A stretch of DNA of 64,000 nucleotides from NCBI GenBank assembly GCA_015056365.1, contig SVGM01000004.1, positions 1 through 64,000 of the forward strand, read 5' to 3'. The notes beneath the pieces are model-generated. The model worked only from the letters and a program-made list of their open reading frames with translations. It had not been told where the DNA came from and ran no database searches. Below are positions 1 through 8,491 of the stretch, piece by piece. The DNA comes from Clostridiales bacterium (GTDB lineage Bacteria; Bacillota; Clostridia; Christensenellales; Aristaeellaceae). Position 1 is the first letter of the stretch, and each line of letters opens with the position of its first letter. The position numbers were made by a program, and so were the translations under genes.

Positions 1-94
1 GTGACGAACCTATGTGCCATGCGGATGTACATGATGTGCGCGTGTGAAGACTCGCGTTATTTGTGTTGCGCCGCTTGATGAATGAAAGCATTTG

Positions 95-127
95 AGCCCG
101 CTTTGCAAATACGCGAAGCGGGCTTTT
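95..127 (+). terminator. Intrinsic terminator or attenuator just before metN
   Basis: A 9-bp GC-rich stem (95-103 with 116-124) is followed by TTTT. It ends only about 14 bases before the metN ribosome binding site (AGAAAGG, 141-147), which leaves no room for a promoter in between. It may end an upstream gene with read-through, or be a regulated attenuator of the met operon. I do not recognise an S-box or T-box in the 90 bases available; the leader is probably cut by the window edge. ATTTG (90-94) can pair with CAAAT (106-110), which would place the 5' terminator arm in a loop. Confidence 0.6.
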
Positions 128-155
128 CCTATTCAACGAAAGAAAGGTGTGCTTG

Positions 156-1172
156 ATGGTGAACCCGGAAAACGCTTGTCCTCAGATTCAGTTGAAGAAT
201 CTGTGCAAGGTCTACCAGATTCCCGGCGGCGAGGTGCATGCGCTGCAGAACATCAACCTCTCCATCGAGAAAGGCGATATTTACGGCATCATTGGTATGA
301 GCGGCGCTGGCAAGAGCACCCTTATCCGTTGCCTGAACCGGCTGGACACCCCCACCGATGGGCAGGTGCTCATTGACGGGCAGAATGTACTGGCCATGGG
401 CAAAAAGGAACTGCTGCAGACCCGCCGCCGCATGGCGATGATTTTCCAGCAGTTCAACCTGCAGATGCAGAAGACTGTGGCCCGCAACGTACGCTATCCG
501 TTGGAGATCGCCGGTGTGCCCAAGAAACAGGCGGACGAGCGGGTAATGGAGCTGCTCAAGATCGTTGGCCTGGAAGAAAAGGCCAAGGCCTATCCCGCGC
601 AGCTCAGCGGCGGCCAGAAGCAGCGCGTGGCCATTGCCCGTGCGCTGGCCGGCGATCCTGAAATGCTGCTGTGCGACGAAGCCACCAGCGCCCTCGATCC
701 CATGACCACCCAGAGCATTCTGGCGCTTTTGCAGAAGATCAATCAGGAAATGGGTATCACCGTCGTACTGATCACCCATGAAATGGCTGTTATCCGCCAG
801 ATCTGCAACAAGGTGGCCATTCTGGACGGCGGCAAGCTGGCTGAGGAAGGCAGCGTGGATGACGTGTTTATGCACACCAAGTCCGCCGCAGGCCGCAGAC
901 TGTTTGGCATTCTGCCTGAGCAGGAGGAGATTCCGCCTCAGCCTGCCCTTCGCATCGTTTTTGACGGCAGTACCGCCGGACAGCCGATTATCAGCAAGCT
1001 GGTGAAGGATCTGGGCATGGACGTGAACATCCTGTCTGCTGATGTGCGCCAGCTCAATGGCAAATCCTTTGGCCAGATGATGATCGCCCGCCCGGAGGAC
1101 CCCTCGGATGTAAAGCGGGTCATGGAATATCTGCGCGATGCCAGCATGACGGTTGAGGAGGTGCACGTCTGA
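156..1172 (+). CDS. metN: Methionine ABC importer, ATP-binding protein MetN
   Basis: This is the ATPase of a D/L-methionine import complex and acts at the inner face of the membrane with MetI. The Walker A sequence GMSGAGKST, the signature LSGGQKQR and the Walker B region LLCDEATSALDP are all present. The last 75 or so residues form the NIL domain typical of MetN, which senses intracellular methionine in characterised homologues. I chose the ATG at 156 because AGAAAGG lies 8 bases upstream; a GTG at 147 in the same frame overlaps that site. The stop overlaps the metI start (ATGA). Confidence 0.95.
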   Translation: MVNPENACPQIQLKNLCKVYQIPGGEVHALQNINLSIEKGDIYGIIGMSGAGKSTLIRCLNRLDTPTDGQVLIDGQNVLAMGKKELLQTRRRMAMIFQQFNLQMQKTVARNVRYPLEIAGVPKKQADERVMELLKIVGLEEKAKAYPAQLSGGQKQRVAIARALAGDPEMLLCDEATSALDPMTTQSILALLQKINQEMGITVVLITHEMAVIRQICNKVAILDGGKLAEEGSVDDVFMHTKSAAGRRLFGILPEQEEIPPQPALRIVFDGSTAGQPIISKLVKDLGMDVNILSADVRQLNGKSFGQMMIARPEDPSDVKRVMEYLRDASMTVEEVHV

Positions 1173-1834
1173 TGACTTGGGAAAAGCTTCTGCCCCTCCT
1201 GTGGGAAGGCACCCTCGATACCCTGTACATGACCTTCTGGTCCAGCCTGATAGCCTATGTGATCGGCCTACCGCTGGGCGTGTTGCTGGTGGTTACCCGC
1301 AAGGATGGTATCATGCCCTCCCCCACCTTCAATGCGATTCTGGGGGTTGTCATCAACTTCCTGCGTTCCATTCCATTCATTATTATGTTGGCGGTACTGT
1401 TCCCGGTCACCCGCGCGGTCATCGGTACGGCCATCGGCACGAAATCCATCGTCTTCCCGCTGATCATCAGCGCCTTCCCCTACATTGCCCGTATGGTGGA
1501 AAGCTCGCTGGATGAGGTGGATCACGGCATCATAGAAGCGGCTCAATCCATGGGCTCCACCAACTGGCAGATCATCTACAAGGTGCTTCTGCCCGAGGCC
1601 GTTCCTTCCCTCGTCAACGGCGCCGCCATCTGCGTGACCACCATTCTGGGTTACACCGCCATGGCCAGTGCTGCTGGCGGTGGCGGTCTGGGTGCTCTGG
1701 CAATCACCAAGGGCCTTAACGTTCGCAAGTTTGACGTTATGTATTCTGCCAGCCTGCTCCTGGTTGCGCTGGTGCAAATCATCACCGTCTTCGGCGGCCG
1801 TATTACACGCCGTCTGGACCATAAACATCGTTAA
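1172..1834 (+). CDS. metI: Methionine ABC importer, permease MetI
   Basis: An integral membrane permease of 220 residues, the usual length for MetI, with about five membrane segments. The EAA loop that contacts the ATPase is visible in the middle (EAAQSMGSTNWQIIYKVLLP). The start codon overlaps the metN stop, so the two are translationally coupled; GAGGAG lies about 10 bases upstream. It sits between metN and metQ in the standard order for this importer. Confidence 0.95.
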   Translation: MTWEKLLPLLWEGTLDTLYMTFWSSLIAYVIGLPLGVLLVVTRKDGIMPSPTFNAILGVVINFLRSIPFIIMLAVLFPVTRAVIGTAIGTKSIVFPLIISAFPYIARMVESSLDEVDHGIIEAAQSMGSTNWQIIYKVLLPEAVPSLVNGAAICVTTILGYTAMASAAGGGGLGALAITKGLNVRKFDVMYSASLLLVALVQIITVFGGRITRRLDHKHR

Positions 1835-1854
1835 CTTTGAAAGGAGACACCACT

Positions 1855-2673
1855 ATGAAGAAGATTCTCGCTCTGGTTCTGGCTCTGGTTCTGTCCCTGT
1901 CCCTGACTTCCGCTTTCGCGGCTGAGAAGATCTCCGTGATCGCTACTGAAAACCCCCATGCCGAAGTGATGGAGCTGGTCGCTGACGATCTGGCCGCTCT
2001 GGGCTACGAGCTGGAGCTGACCGTGGTTTCCGACTACGTGGTTGAAAACCCCGCCACTGCCGCCGGCGACGTAATGGCTAACTTCTTCCAGCATGTGCCC
2101 TATCTGGCTGGCTACAACGCCGAAGTGCCCGAAGATGAGCAGCTGGTTGCTGTGATCTACACCCACTTCGAGCCCATGGCCATCTATGCCGGCACCAAGG
2201 CTTCTCTGGAAGAGATCGCTGATGGCGACAAGATCGCTGTGCCCAACGACCCCGTCAACGAGAACCGCGCCCTGCTCCTTCTGCAGAATGCCGGCCTGAT
2301 CAAGCTGCCCGAAGGCACCACCCTGGAGAGCACTTGCACTCCCATGGACATCGTTGAGAATCCCTACAACCTGGAGATCGTTGAGCTGAACGCCGAACTG
2401 ATCCCCGGTGCCCGCGCTGACGTTGCCTACGCCGTCATCAACGGCAACAACGCCACCCTGGTTGAGCTGATCCCCAACGTGGACGGTCTGTATGTGGAAG
2501 CCGCTGACAGCGAAGCTGCCCAGGCTTATGTAAACATCGTGGTCGTGAAGCCCGAGAACGCCGATGCTGAGTGGGTCAAGGCTCTGGAGCAGGTTATGTA
2601 CACCCAGGAAGTGTACGATCTGATCGTGAACGCTGGTTTCGCCCCCACCTTCACCCCCGCTGCTGCTGAATAA
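1855..2673 (+). CDS. metQ: MetQ/NlpA-family methionine-binding protein, no lipobox
   Basis: The extracytoplasmic substrate-binding subunit of the MetNIQ importer (NlpA family); NPHAEVMELV near the N terminus matches the family. AAAGGAG at 1839-1845 sets the ATG at 1855; a TTG at 1837 is upstream in frame but precedes that site. The signal peptide ends in SAFAAEK, a signal peptidase I type site. There is no cysteine where a lipobox would be, although MetQ in Gram-positive bacteria is normally a lipoprotein. The rest of the protein looks intact. A strong terminator follows. Confidence 0.92.
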   Translation: MKKILALVLALVLSLSLTSAFAAEKISVIATENPHAEVMELVADDLAALGYELELTVVSDYVVENPATAAGDVMANFFQHVPYLAGYNAEVPEDEQLVAVIYTHFEPMAIYAGTKASLEEIADGDKIAVPNDPVNENRALLLLQNAGLIKLPEGTTLESTCTPMDIVENPYNLEIVELNAELIPGARADVAYAVINGNNATLVELIPNVDGLYVEAADSEAAQAYVNIVVVKPENADAEWVKALEQVMYTQEVYDLIVNAGFAPTFTPAAAE

Positions 2674-2683
2674 TCATTGAGCA

Positions 2684-2720
2684 AAAAGCCCCGAAGCAAC
2701 ATCTGCTTCGGGGCCTTTTT
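2684..2720. terminator. Bidirectional terminator between metQ and the VanY-like gene
   Basis: A perfect 11-bp stem (2688-2698 with 2704-2714) has a 5-base loop, A-rich on the left and T-rich on the right. It can end metQ on the plus strand and the convergent gene on the minus strand. Confidence 0.9.
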
Positions 2721-3804
2721 ATTCGCTAATGGTACAGGCAGCCACTGCATAGCCTGTGTTGTCCAGGCTGACCTCGCAGCTTGTTCCCTTGGGAACGTGA
2801 AATTCTACCCGGCTTCCCTCCATTGGCTTGCACTGAATGATGTGCAGCTGATGGTTCTCTCCCCGTATGACCAAGGTTCCTTTTTCATGCAAATAGTCCA
2901 AATAGGTTGACAGATCCACATCCAGATAAGTCATTGCCGTCGCATGGGCCTCCCCCACATATCGAAAAAGGAACGCTGTTGCCCCTCCCTGGGCTGCATG
3001 CGTACGAACAAACCCGTGTCGCCAGGCAAAGTGCAAAAGCTGGCGTCCCTGCGCTGTTTCCTCCAGGGGCCGCTCATCCAGTGTTTGGAATCCTGCTGTA
3101 CCCAGACGCAACTCTACCGTATATTCCTGCAGCATTTCCGGATCCGTATGCTCATTCGCTTGTAGGAGCGCACTATCCAGCGGCATTTCCTGACTGTATT
3201 TTCGCATGCACGCAAGCTGCAGCGCCTGCTGCTGATCAGCGGTTTGGGTGGCCTGCCTGACATAAAAACCGCCTGCGCCTGCCTTACGAAGCGTTTCGAA
3301 CAGACCTGACAACGCCTGTATGGTTTCCTTGCCGCTTTTAAGCGTCAGGTCATGGACGGGCACCATCCCTTTGCCAAAGTTGACAATGGACTGACAATTG
3401 GACGGCGGGATCCCTGCGGGCAAAGGATGTTCCTTGTCAATTAGCAGCAGCTTGCCGCGCAACAGTTGATCGATGGTATAGGTATGGGATTCCATGGGCA
3501 GATCAGATGGTATACGATATCCGATCCCGCTGACACTTCGGACAGAAGGCGCGACTTGCGCTTGAGGAGCCGCAGCCACCGGATAGGCTATTGCCGGCCG
3601 GCTGACCGGCACGCATACAGGAAGACCAACGGCCAACAAAAAAGCACCTGTCAGCATCATGGTATGTAGCAAACGATTCTGATGAAGAGATGCCTTCCGG
3701 CGCCTGATCACGCATTGCGCGCCCCAGCATCCCGGCATGGACGGCCGAACCCGAATCTGCCGTTTCTTACGCCATTCCTTTTCAGTCAAAATCCCTTCGG
3801 CCAA
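2719..3804 (-). CDS. Degenerate VanY-like (M15) membrane protein, probably inactive
   Basis: A basic N-terminal cytoplasmic stretch of about 47 residues, one membrane segment (about 48-66), then an outside domain that follows the D-Ala-D-Ala carboxypeptidase VanY fold: LLLIDKEHPLP matches the family's entry motif and LFRYVGEAHA its closing motif. The metal-binding motifs are changed. The SxHxxGxAxD region reads PEMLQEYTVELR, and EPWHFRYVG reads TAFLFRYVG, so both zinc His, the Asp and the catalytic Glu appear lost. The start is TTG, 6 bases after AGGAGGGG. It probably binds peptidoglycan or serves as a scaffold rather than cutting; that role is inference. Confidence 0.72.
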   Translation of the reverse strand: MAEGILTEKEWRKKRQIRVRPSMPGCWGAQCVIRRRKASLHQNRLLHTMMLTGAFLLAVGLPVCVPVSRPAIAYPVAAAPQAQVAPSVRSVSGIGYRIPSDLPMESHTYTIDQLLRGKLLLIDKEHPLPAGIPPSNCQSIVNFGKGMVPVHDLTLKSGKETIQALSGLFETLRKAGAGGFYVRQATQTADQQQALQLACMRKYSQEMPLDSALLQANEHTDPEMLQEYTVELRLGTAGFQTLDERPLEETAQGRQLLHFAWRHGFVRTHAAQGGATAFLFRYVGEAHATAMTYLDVDLSTYLDYLHEKGTLVIRGENHQLHIIQCKPMEGSRVEFHVPKGTSCEVSLDNTGYAVAACTISE

Positions 3805-3876
3805 TCCTTTCCCCTCCTTTGGAGGATAGGATAACCGAAGGGATCAATTATTATCCAAAATATCTTCTTTTTACTG

Positions 3877-4230
3877 TCATTCCACCGTTTTGGTGGCAAT
3901 CACATCAATGCCGCTGCCGCATACATCACCCAGCACCACATCACCCATGTGAACAGGAGCCTGCAGCTGAAGACCCGCCAGCTGACGCATGCACTCAAAG
4001 ATCTTCTCCTTGGGAATGGGGCTTCTGGTTTTTACACTGACAGGTATGCTGCGCCCTGTCACAGGGACGGCGGCGGTTACCATGCGCGTAGGTGCAACGC
4101 ATTCCTGACGGGCGTACGTTTCGCCGCGCTTGCAGCTCTGCCCTTCCACCTTCACGACCTGTCCGTCTTCAAGGGTTACCTGCAGGCGACAGCCTACCGG
4201 ACAATTGATACAAGTAATCTGCTGTTCCAT
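3877..4230 (-). CDS. DUF1667 protein, partner of flavin oxidoreductases
   Basis: A small 117-residue cysteine protein. CINCPVGC near the N terminus and a further Cys in GQSCKRGE plus QEC resemble an iron-sulfur or metal site. DUF1667 proteins regularly sit after a GlpA-like and a GlpB-like flavoprotein, as here (16 bases after the previous gene), and may carry electrons for that complex. No direct function is established that I can name. It is the last gene of a three-gene minus-strand operon. Confidence 0.85.
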   Translation of the reverse strand: MEQQITCINCPVGCRLQVTLEDGQVVKVEGQSCKRGETYARQECVAPTRMVTAAVPVTGRSIPVSVKTRSPIPKEKIFECMRQLAGLQLQAPVHMGDVVLGDVCGSGIDVIATKTVE

Positions 4231-4246
4231 ATGGCTCGCCCTCCTA

Positions 4247-5530
4247 TCAGGTCAAAATCTCAACGGTGACGATATCGCCCTCGATCTGACGGATCATGTC
4301 GGGCTTCAGGGACAATTCGGCCATTTCGCCGGGGGTAAAGATACGTTTGCGCTGGCGGAGAATCTCCTTGTCATTGCAGCGAATAACAACCGTTGCGTTC
4401 TCGTAGACCGCTGCCGGACGGAACATGACCTGAATCGCCTCTGCCTCCCCTTCGGGGATCATCAGTCGCTGCGGAACTACGCCGCGCACGCCGTTGCCGT
4501 CCTTCATGGTCACGTAACGACCCTTACGCTGCTTGCCCTGCACATATGCTGCGGCTGCCTTGCCGGCACGGAAGCTCTCCGCACTGACAAAGTCCACCAA
4601 ATCATGCACATGCAGCACATTACCGCAGGCGAAAATACCTTCTTTGCTGGTTTGCAGACTATCATCCACCACAGCGCCTTGGGTAGTAGCAGACATTTCC
4701 ACACCCGCCTGCTGTGTCAGCTCGTTCTCGGGAATGAGGCCAACAGACAGAAGCAGCGTATCGCAGTCGAAATGCTGTTCTGTGCCTGGGATGGGATTGC
4801 GCTTCTCGTCCACTTTGGCGATGGTGATACCGCTGAGGCGATCCTTGCCTTCGATATCCACCACCGTGTGGCTCAGCAGAAGCGGGATATTGTAATCCTC
4901 CAGGCACTGGACGATGTTACGGTTCAAACCGCCGGAATAAGGCATGATCTCCACGCAGGCCAGCACCTTTGCGCCCTGCAGGGTCATGCGGCGTGCCATG
5001 ATCAGGCCGATATCGCCGCTGCCCAGAATGACCACCCTCTTGCCGGGCATATAGCCTTCCAGATTGACGAATTTCTGAGCCGTGCCGGCAGAATAGATAC
5101 CTGCGCAACGACTTCCGGGGGTGCCCAGCGCACCGCGGGGACGTTCACGGCAGCCCATAGCCAGCACGATCGCGCCTGCTTCGAAAAGCTGAACGCCTTT
5201 TTCCTTGCTGATGGCGGTAACAAAGCGATTTTCATCCACGCTCAGCACCGTGGTGCCACAGCGCACTTCGATACCCAGCTCCAGTACCTTGTCGATATCC
5301 CGCTGAGCATATTCAGGACCGGTCAGCTCCTCCTTGAAGCGATGCAGACCGAAGCCGTTATGGATGCATTGGCGCAAAATGCCGCCCATGTGCTCTTCGC
5401 GTTCCAGAACCAGCAGGTTCTCAATGCCCGCCTCACGGGCTGCAATGGCTGCCGCCATACCGGCAGGGCCTGCGCCGATGACCAGCACGTCCACATACTG
5501 CACCTGGCTTTTCAATTCATTGCTAAGCAT
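4247..5530 (-). CDS. FAD/NAD(P)-dependent oxidoreductase, second subunit
   Basis: A pyridine nucleotide-disulfide oxidoreductase fold flavoprotein of 427 residues. The N-terminal FAD-binding sequence is VIGAGPAGMAAAIAA and an internal NAD(P)-binding sequence is VVILGSGDIG; CGNVLHVHD is a second FAD contact. It follows the 484-residue flavoprotein with only one base between the genes and precedes DUF1667. The arrangement resembles the anaerobic glycerol-3-phosphate dehydrogenase complex and related dehydrogenases, but no glycerol kinase or facilitator is nearby, so the substrate is open. Confidence 0.88.
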   Translation of the reverse strand: MLSNELKSQVQYVDVLVIGAGPAGMAAAIAAREAGIENLLVLEREEHMGGILRQCIHNGFGLHRFKEELTGPEYAQRDIDKVLELGIEVRCGTTVLSVDENRFVTAISKEKGVQLFEAGAIVLAMGCRERPRGALGTPGSRCAGIYSAGTAQKFVNLEGYMPGKRVVILGSGDIGLIMARRMTLQGAKVLACVEIMPYSGGLNRNIVQCLEDYNIPLLLSHTVVDIEGKDRLSGITIAKVDEKRNPIPGTEQHFDCDTLLLSVGLIPENELTQQAGVEMSATTQGAVVDDSLQTSKEGIFACGNVLHVHDLVDFVSAESFRAGKAAAAYVQGKQRKGRYVTMKDGNGVRGVVPQRLMIPEGEAEAIQVMFRPAAVYENATVVIRCNDKEILRQRKRIFTPGEMAELSLKPDMIRQIEGDIVTVEILT

Positions 5531-5531
5531 A

Positions 5532-6986
5532 TCAGGCGTCCTCCTTTCCCATGGCGTCGGCGATGGTGCTCACCAGCAGGCGGCTGTTTCCGCCGCCCTT
5601 GGTGACCTGTGTGGGTTCGATCCCCAGCTCTTCCGAGAGGATTTCCAGCACACGGGGGCTGCAGAAGCCGCCCTGACAGCGGCCCATGCCGGCGCGGGTG
5701 CGGCGCTTGACGCCGTCGATGGTGGTAGCGCCCACAGGCCGGCGGATTGCCGCGCGGATCTCTGCTTCCGTTACCTGTTCACAACGGCAGACGATGGCGC
5801 CGTATTCGGCGTTTTCCTTCACAGCCTTCATCCGCTCCTCCAGCGTCATGGCATAGAAGGGTTTATTGCGCATAGGGGCGGATTTCCACTCAGTCTTTTC
5901 GGCAAGGTTGTTCTCGCTTGCGATCTGGCCGACCAGCATTTCGGCAATGGCGGGAGCGGCGGACAGGCCGGGGCTTTCCACGCCAACGGTCTCATACGCA
6001 CCGGGGCATCCTTCCACTGCACCAATGATAAAATCGCCGTTCTCCTCATGGGCACGAATGCCGGCAAAGGTTGTGATCACATTGCGCAGGCTGAGGGCAG
6101 GCCAGGTCATGCGGGAACGATCGTTAACCAGCGCCAGCGCAGCAGCAGTAGTGGAAACGTCGGTGGCATCTTCCACATCCTCAGCAGAGGGGCCTAGGAT
6201 GGTATTACCGTGCAGGGTAGGCGATACCAGTACGCCCTTACCCATCTTGCTGGGGCACTGGAACATGGTACGGGTAAAAAGCAGCGGCTGCACATGATCC
6301 AGCAGGTAATACTCACCCTTACGGGGGATCAGCCTGACCTTACGGTCAGACAGTTGATTATGCAGCTCACCAGATCCGATACCGGCGCAGTTGATGACCA
6401 GATCCGCCTGCATTTCGCCCTTGGAGGTCTCCAGTACAAACCCGTTCTCTTCCTTGTGGATCGCGCTGACATAAGCATTCATGACAAACTGAACCCCGTT
6501 CACTGCTGCATGATCAGCCAGCGCATAGGTCAGCTCGTAGGGGCTGGTCAGACCGCTGGTGGGCACCAGCAGGGCACATTCCACATCAGGATTGGTATTT
6601 GGTTCCAGCCGGAGGATCTCGTCACGTTCAATAATGCGCAGTTCCTCCACGCCGTTCTCCACGCCCTGTTGATACAGCTTCTCCACGGAAGCCCGCTCCT
6701 CGGGAGAAAAAGCCAGCACCATCGCTCCAGGCTGGCCATAAGGCGCGCCAACCTCTTTGCACAGCTGGGGATACATTTTCGCGCCAGCCACATTCAGCTT
6801 GGCCTTCAAAGAACCCGGCTTGGCGTCGAAACCGGCGTGCACGATCGCGCTGTTGGCTTTGCTGGCGCCTTCCGCCACGTCCACGCCGCCCTCCAGTAGC
6901 GTAACATCCGCCTCATAACGGGACAACAGCCGCGCGATCGCACAGCCAACCACGCCGCCGCCGATAATGATGATCTTCTGATTCAA
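5532..6986 (-). CDS. GlpA-like FAD oxidoreductase with C-terminal [2Fe-2S] domain
   Basis: A DAO-family flavoprotein of 484 residues: the N-terminal dinucleotide motif is IIIGGGVVGCAIARLL and HAGFDAKPGSLKA matches GlpA-type dehydrogenases. The C terminus is a BFD-like [2Fe-2S] domain with CRCEQV and GRCQGGFC. In GlpA-type enzymes this pair passes electrons from the oxidised substrate to a quinone or a partner flavoprotein. It is the first gene of the operon with the 427-residue flavoprotein and DUF1667. Glycerol-3-phosphate is the best-known substrate of the family, but hydroxy acids or amines are possible. Confidence 0.85.
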   Translation of the reverse strand: MNQKIIIIGGGVVGCAIARLLSRYEADVTLLEGGVDVAEGASKANSAIVHAGFDAKPGSLKAKLNVAGAKMYPQLCKEVGAPYGQPGAMVLAFSPEERASVEKLYQQGVENGVEELRIIERDEILRLEPNTNPDVECALLVPTSGLTSPYELTYALADHAAVNGVQFVMNAYVSAIHKEENGFVLETSKGEMQADLVINCAGIGSGELHNQLSDRKVRLIPRKGEYYLLDHVQPLLFTRTMFQCPSKMGKGVLVSPTLHGNTILGPSAEDVEDATDVSTTAAALALVNDRSRMTWPALSLRNVITTFAGIRAHEENGDFIIGAVEGCPGAYETVGVESPGLSAAPAIAEMLVGQIASENNLAEKTEWKSAPMRNKPFYAMTLEERMKAVKENAEYGAIVCRCEQVTEAEIRAAIRRPVGATTIDGVKRRTRAGMGRCQGGFCSPRVLEILSEELGIEPTQVTKGGGNSRLLVSTIADAMGKEDA

Positions 6987-7129
6987 GTGGATCCCTCCGT
7001 CTCATGCTGTCACCTTTTTGGCGCAGCCGTATACCTGTTGTTATCATACCACGAATAGGCGCGAAAGAAAACCTATTGTGCCAGTTTTGTTTTTTGCGCC
7101 GCCACACCTGTTCTTTTCCTGCATATAAC

Positions 7130-7158
7130 TTGAAAACCATACCTTTCATCGCTACAAT
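7130..7158 (+). promoter_or_regulatory. SigA-type promoter of icd
   Basis: TTGAAA (7130-7135), a 17-base spacer and TACAAT (7153-7158) lie 40 bases before the icd start. The remaining 6987-7129 stretch separates two divergent genes; I could not place a convincing promoter for the minus-strand oxidoreductase operon there. Confidence 0.65.
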
Positions 7159-7197
7159 GAAACCATTGATTTTCCCCGAAAGGACGTGTACGTATCC

Positions 7198-8391
7198 ATG
7201 GCTCTGATTGAAATGAAAACGCCGCTGGTGGAAATGGACGGCGACGAAATGACCCGTGTGCTTTGGCAAATGATCAAAGACAAGCTGATCCTGCCCTACG
7301 TGGATCTGAAGACCGAATACTATGACCTTGGACTGAAGAAGCGCGACGAGACCGATGACGCCATCACAGTAGAAAGCGCTAACGCGACCCTGAAATACGG
7401 TGTGGCGGTCAAGTGCGCCACCATTACCCCAAACGCTCAGCGTGTGGAGGAATATAATCTCAAACAGATGTGGAAGAGCCCAAACGGCACCATCCGCGCT
7501 ATTCTGGACGGTACCGTATTCCGCGCCCCCGTGCTGGTCAAGGGGATCTCCCCCTGCGTGCGCAACTGGAAAAAGCCCATCACCATCGCCCGTCATGCCT
7601 ACGGCGACGTGTACAAGAACACCGAATATGCCGTGCCCGGCGCAGGCAAAGCAGAAATTTGCTTTACGGATGCGCAGGGCAACGAGACCCGGCAGACCAT
7701 TCTGGAGTTCAAAGATGGCGGCATCATTCAGGGCCAGCACAACACCGACGCAAGCATTACCTCCTTTGCCCACAGCTGTTTCCAGTATGCGCTGTCCGTG
7801 AAGCAGGATCTGTGGTTCTCTACCAAGGATACCATCTCCAAGGTATACGACCACCGCTTCAAGGATATCTTTGCCGACCTTTACGAAAATCAGTACAAAG
7901 AAGCTTTTGAAAAAACCGGTATCACCTATTTCTACACTCTGATCGACGATGCTGTTGCCCGCGTGATCCGCAGCGAGGGCGGCTTCATCTGGGCGCTGAA
8001 AAACTATGACGGCGACGTGATGAGTGATATGGTGGCCACTGCTTTCGGCAGCCTGGCCATGATGACCAGCGTGCTGGTTTCGCCCAATGGTCAGTTTGAA
8101 TACGAAGCTGCTCACGGCACCGTGACCCGCCACTACTACCGCCACCTGAAGGGCGAAGAGACCAGCACCAACTCTGTTGCCACCATCTTTGCCTGGACCG
8201 GAGCGCTGCGCAAGCGCGGCGAGCTGGATGAGCTGCCCGATCTGTGCGCCTTTGCCGATAAGCTGGAAAAGGCCACGCTGGACACCATCGAAAGCGGCGA
8301 AATGACCAAAGATCTGGCTTTGCTGTACGAAGGCGAGGCCAAGGTACTCAACAGCGAGCAGTTCCTGGACGCCATCGCTAGCCGGATGTAA
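7198..8391 (+). CDS. icd: NADP-dependent isocitrate dehydrogenase, eukaryotic (IDH1) type
   Basis: Oxidative decarboxylation of isocitrate to 2-oxoglutarate with NADP+. The protein is 397 residues and matches the homodimeric eukaryotic-like subfamily rather than the E. coli type: EMDGDEMTR at the start, [11 protein letters not shown], and the [10 protein letters not shown] / [15 protein letters not shown] region. I chose ATG 7198 because GAAAGGAC lies at a workable distance; GTG 7186 would be too close to it. It has its own promoter and terminator and stands alone, without citrate synthase or aconitase in the window. Confidence 0.93.
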   Translation: MALIEMKTPLVEMDGDEMTRVLWQMIKDKLILPYVDLKTEYYDLGLKKRDETDDAITVESANATLKYGVAVKCATITPNAQRVEEYNLKQMWKSPNGTIRAILDGTVFRAPVLVKGISPCVRNWKKPITIARHAYGDVYKNTEYAVPGAGKAEICFTDAQGNETRQTILEFKDGGIIQGQHNTDASITSFAHSCFQYALSVKQDLWFSTKDTISKVYDHRFKDIFADLYENQYKEAFEKTGITYFYTLIDDAVARVIRSEGGFIWALKNYDGDVMSDMVATAFGSLAMMTSVLVSPNGQFEYEAAHGTVTRHYYRHLKGEETSTNSVATIFAWTGALRKRGELDELPDLCAFADKLEKATLDTIESGEMTKDLALLYEGEAKVLNSEQFLDAIASRM

Positions 8392-8424
8392 CTTCATTTA
8401 CGAACGTTCACCCCGCCAAATACC

Positions 8425-8460
8425 AAAACCGCAGCGCTATTCACACAGCGCTGCGGTTTT
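8425..8460. terminator. Bidirectional terminator after icd
   Basis: A perfect 14-bp stem (8425-8438 with 8447-8460), with A residues at its base on the left and T residues on the right. It serves icd and the convergent membrane-protein gene. Confidence 0.9.
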
Positions 8461-8491
8461 GATTATGGTTGATGCCATTCACTCTGCCGGC

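Noticed and set aside
1-127. SAM riboswitch (S-box) upstream of metN
   Set aside because: The conserved S-box core sequences are not seen in the available bases; only the terminator is supported.
129-1166. Long open frame on the minus strand opposite metN
   Set aside because: The plus-strand frame encodes a clear MetN; the opposite frame has no domain, no ribosome binding site and reflects GC-rich codon bias.
5600-5630. GGGTTCGATCC, resembling a tRNA T-arm
   Set aside because: It lies inside the GlpA-like coding region and no acceptor stem, D-arm or anticodon arm surrounds it.
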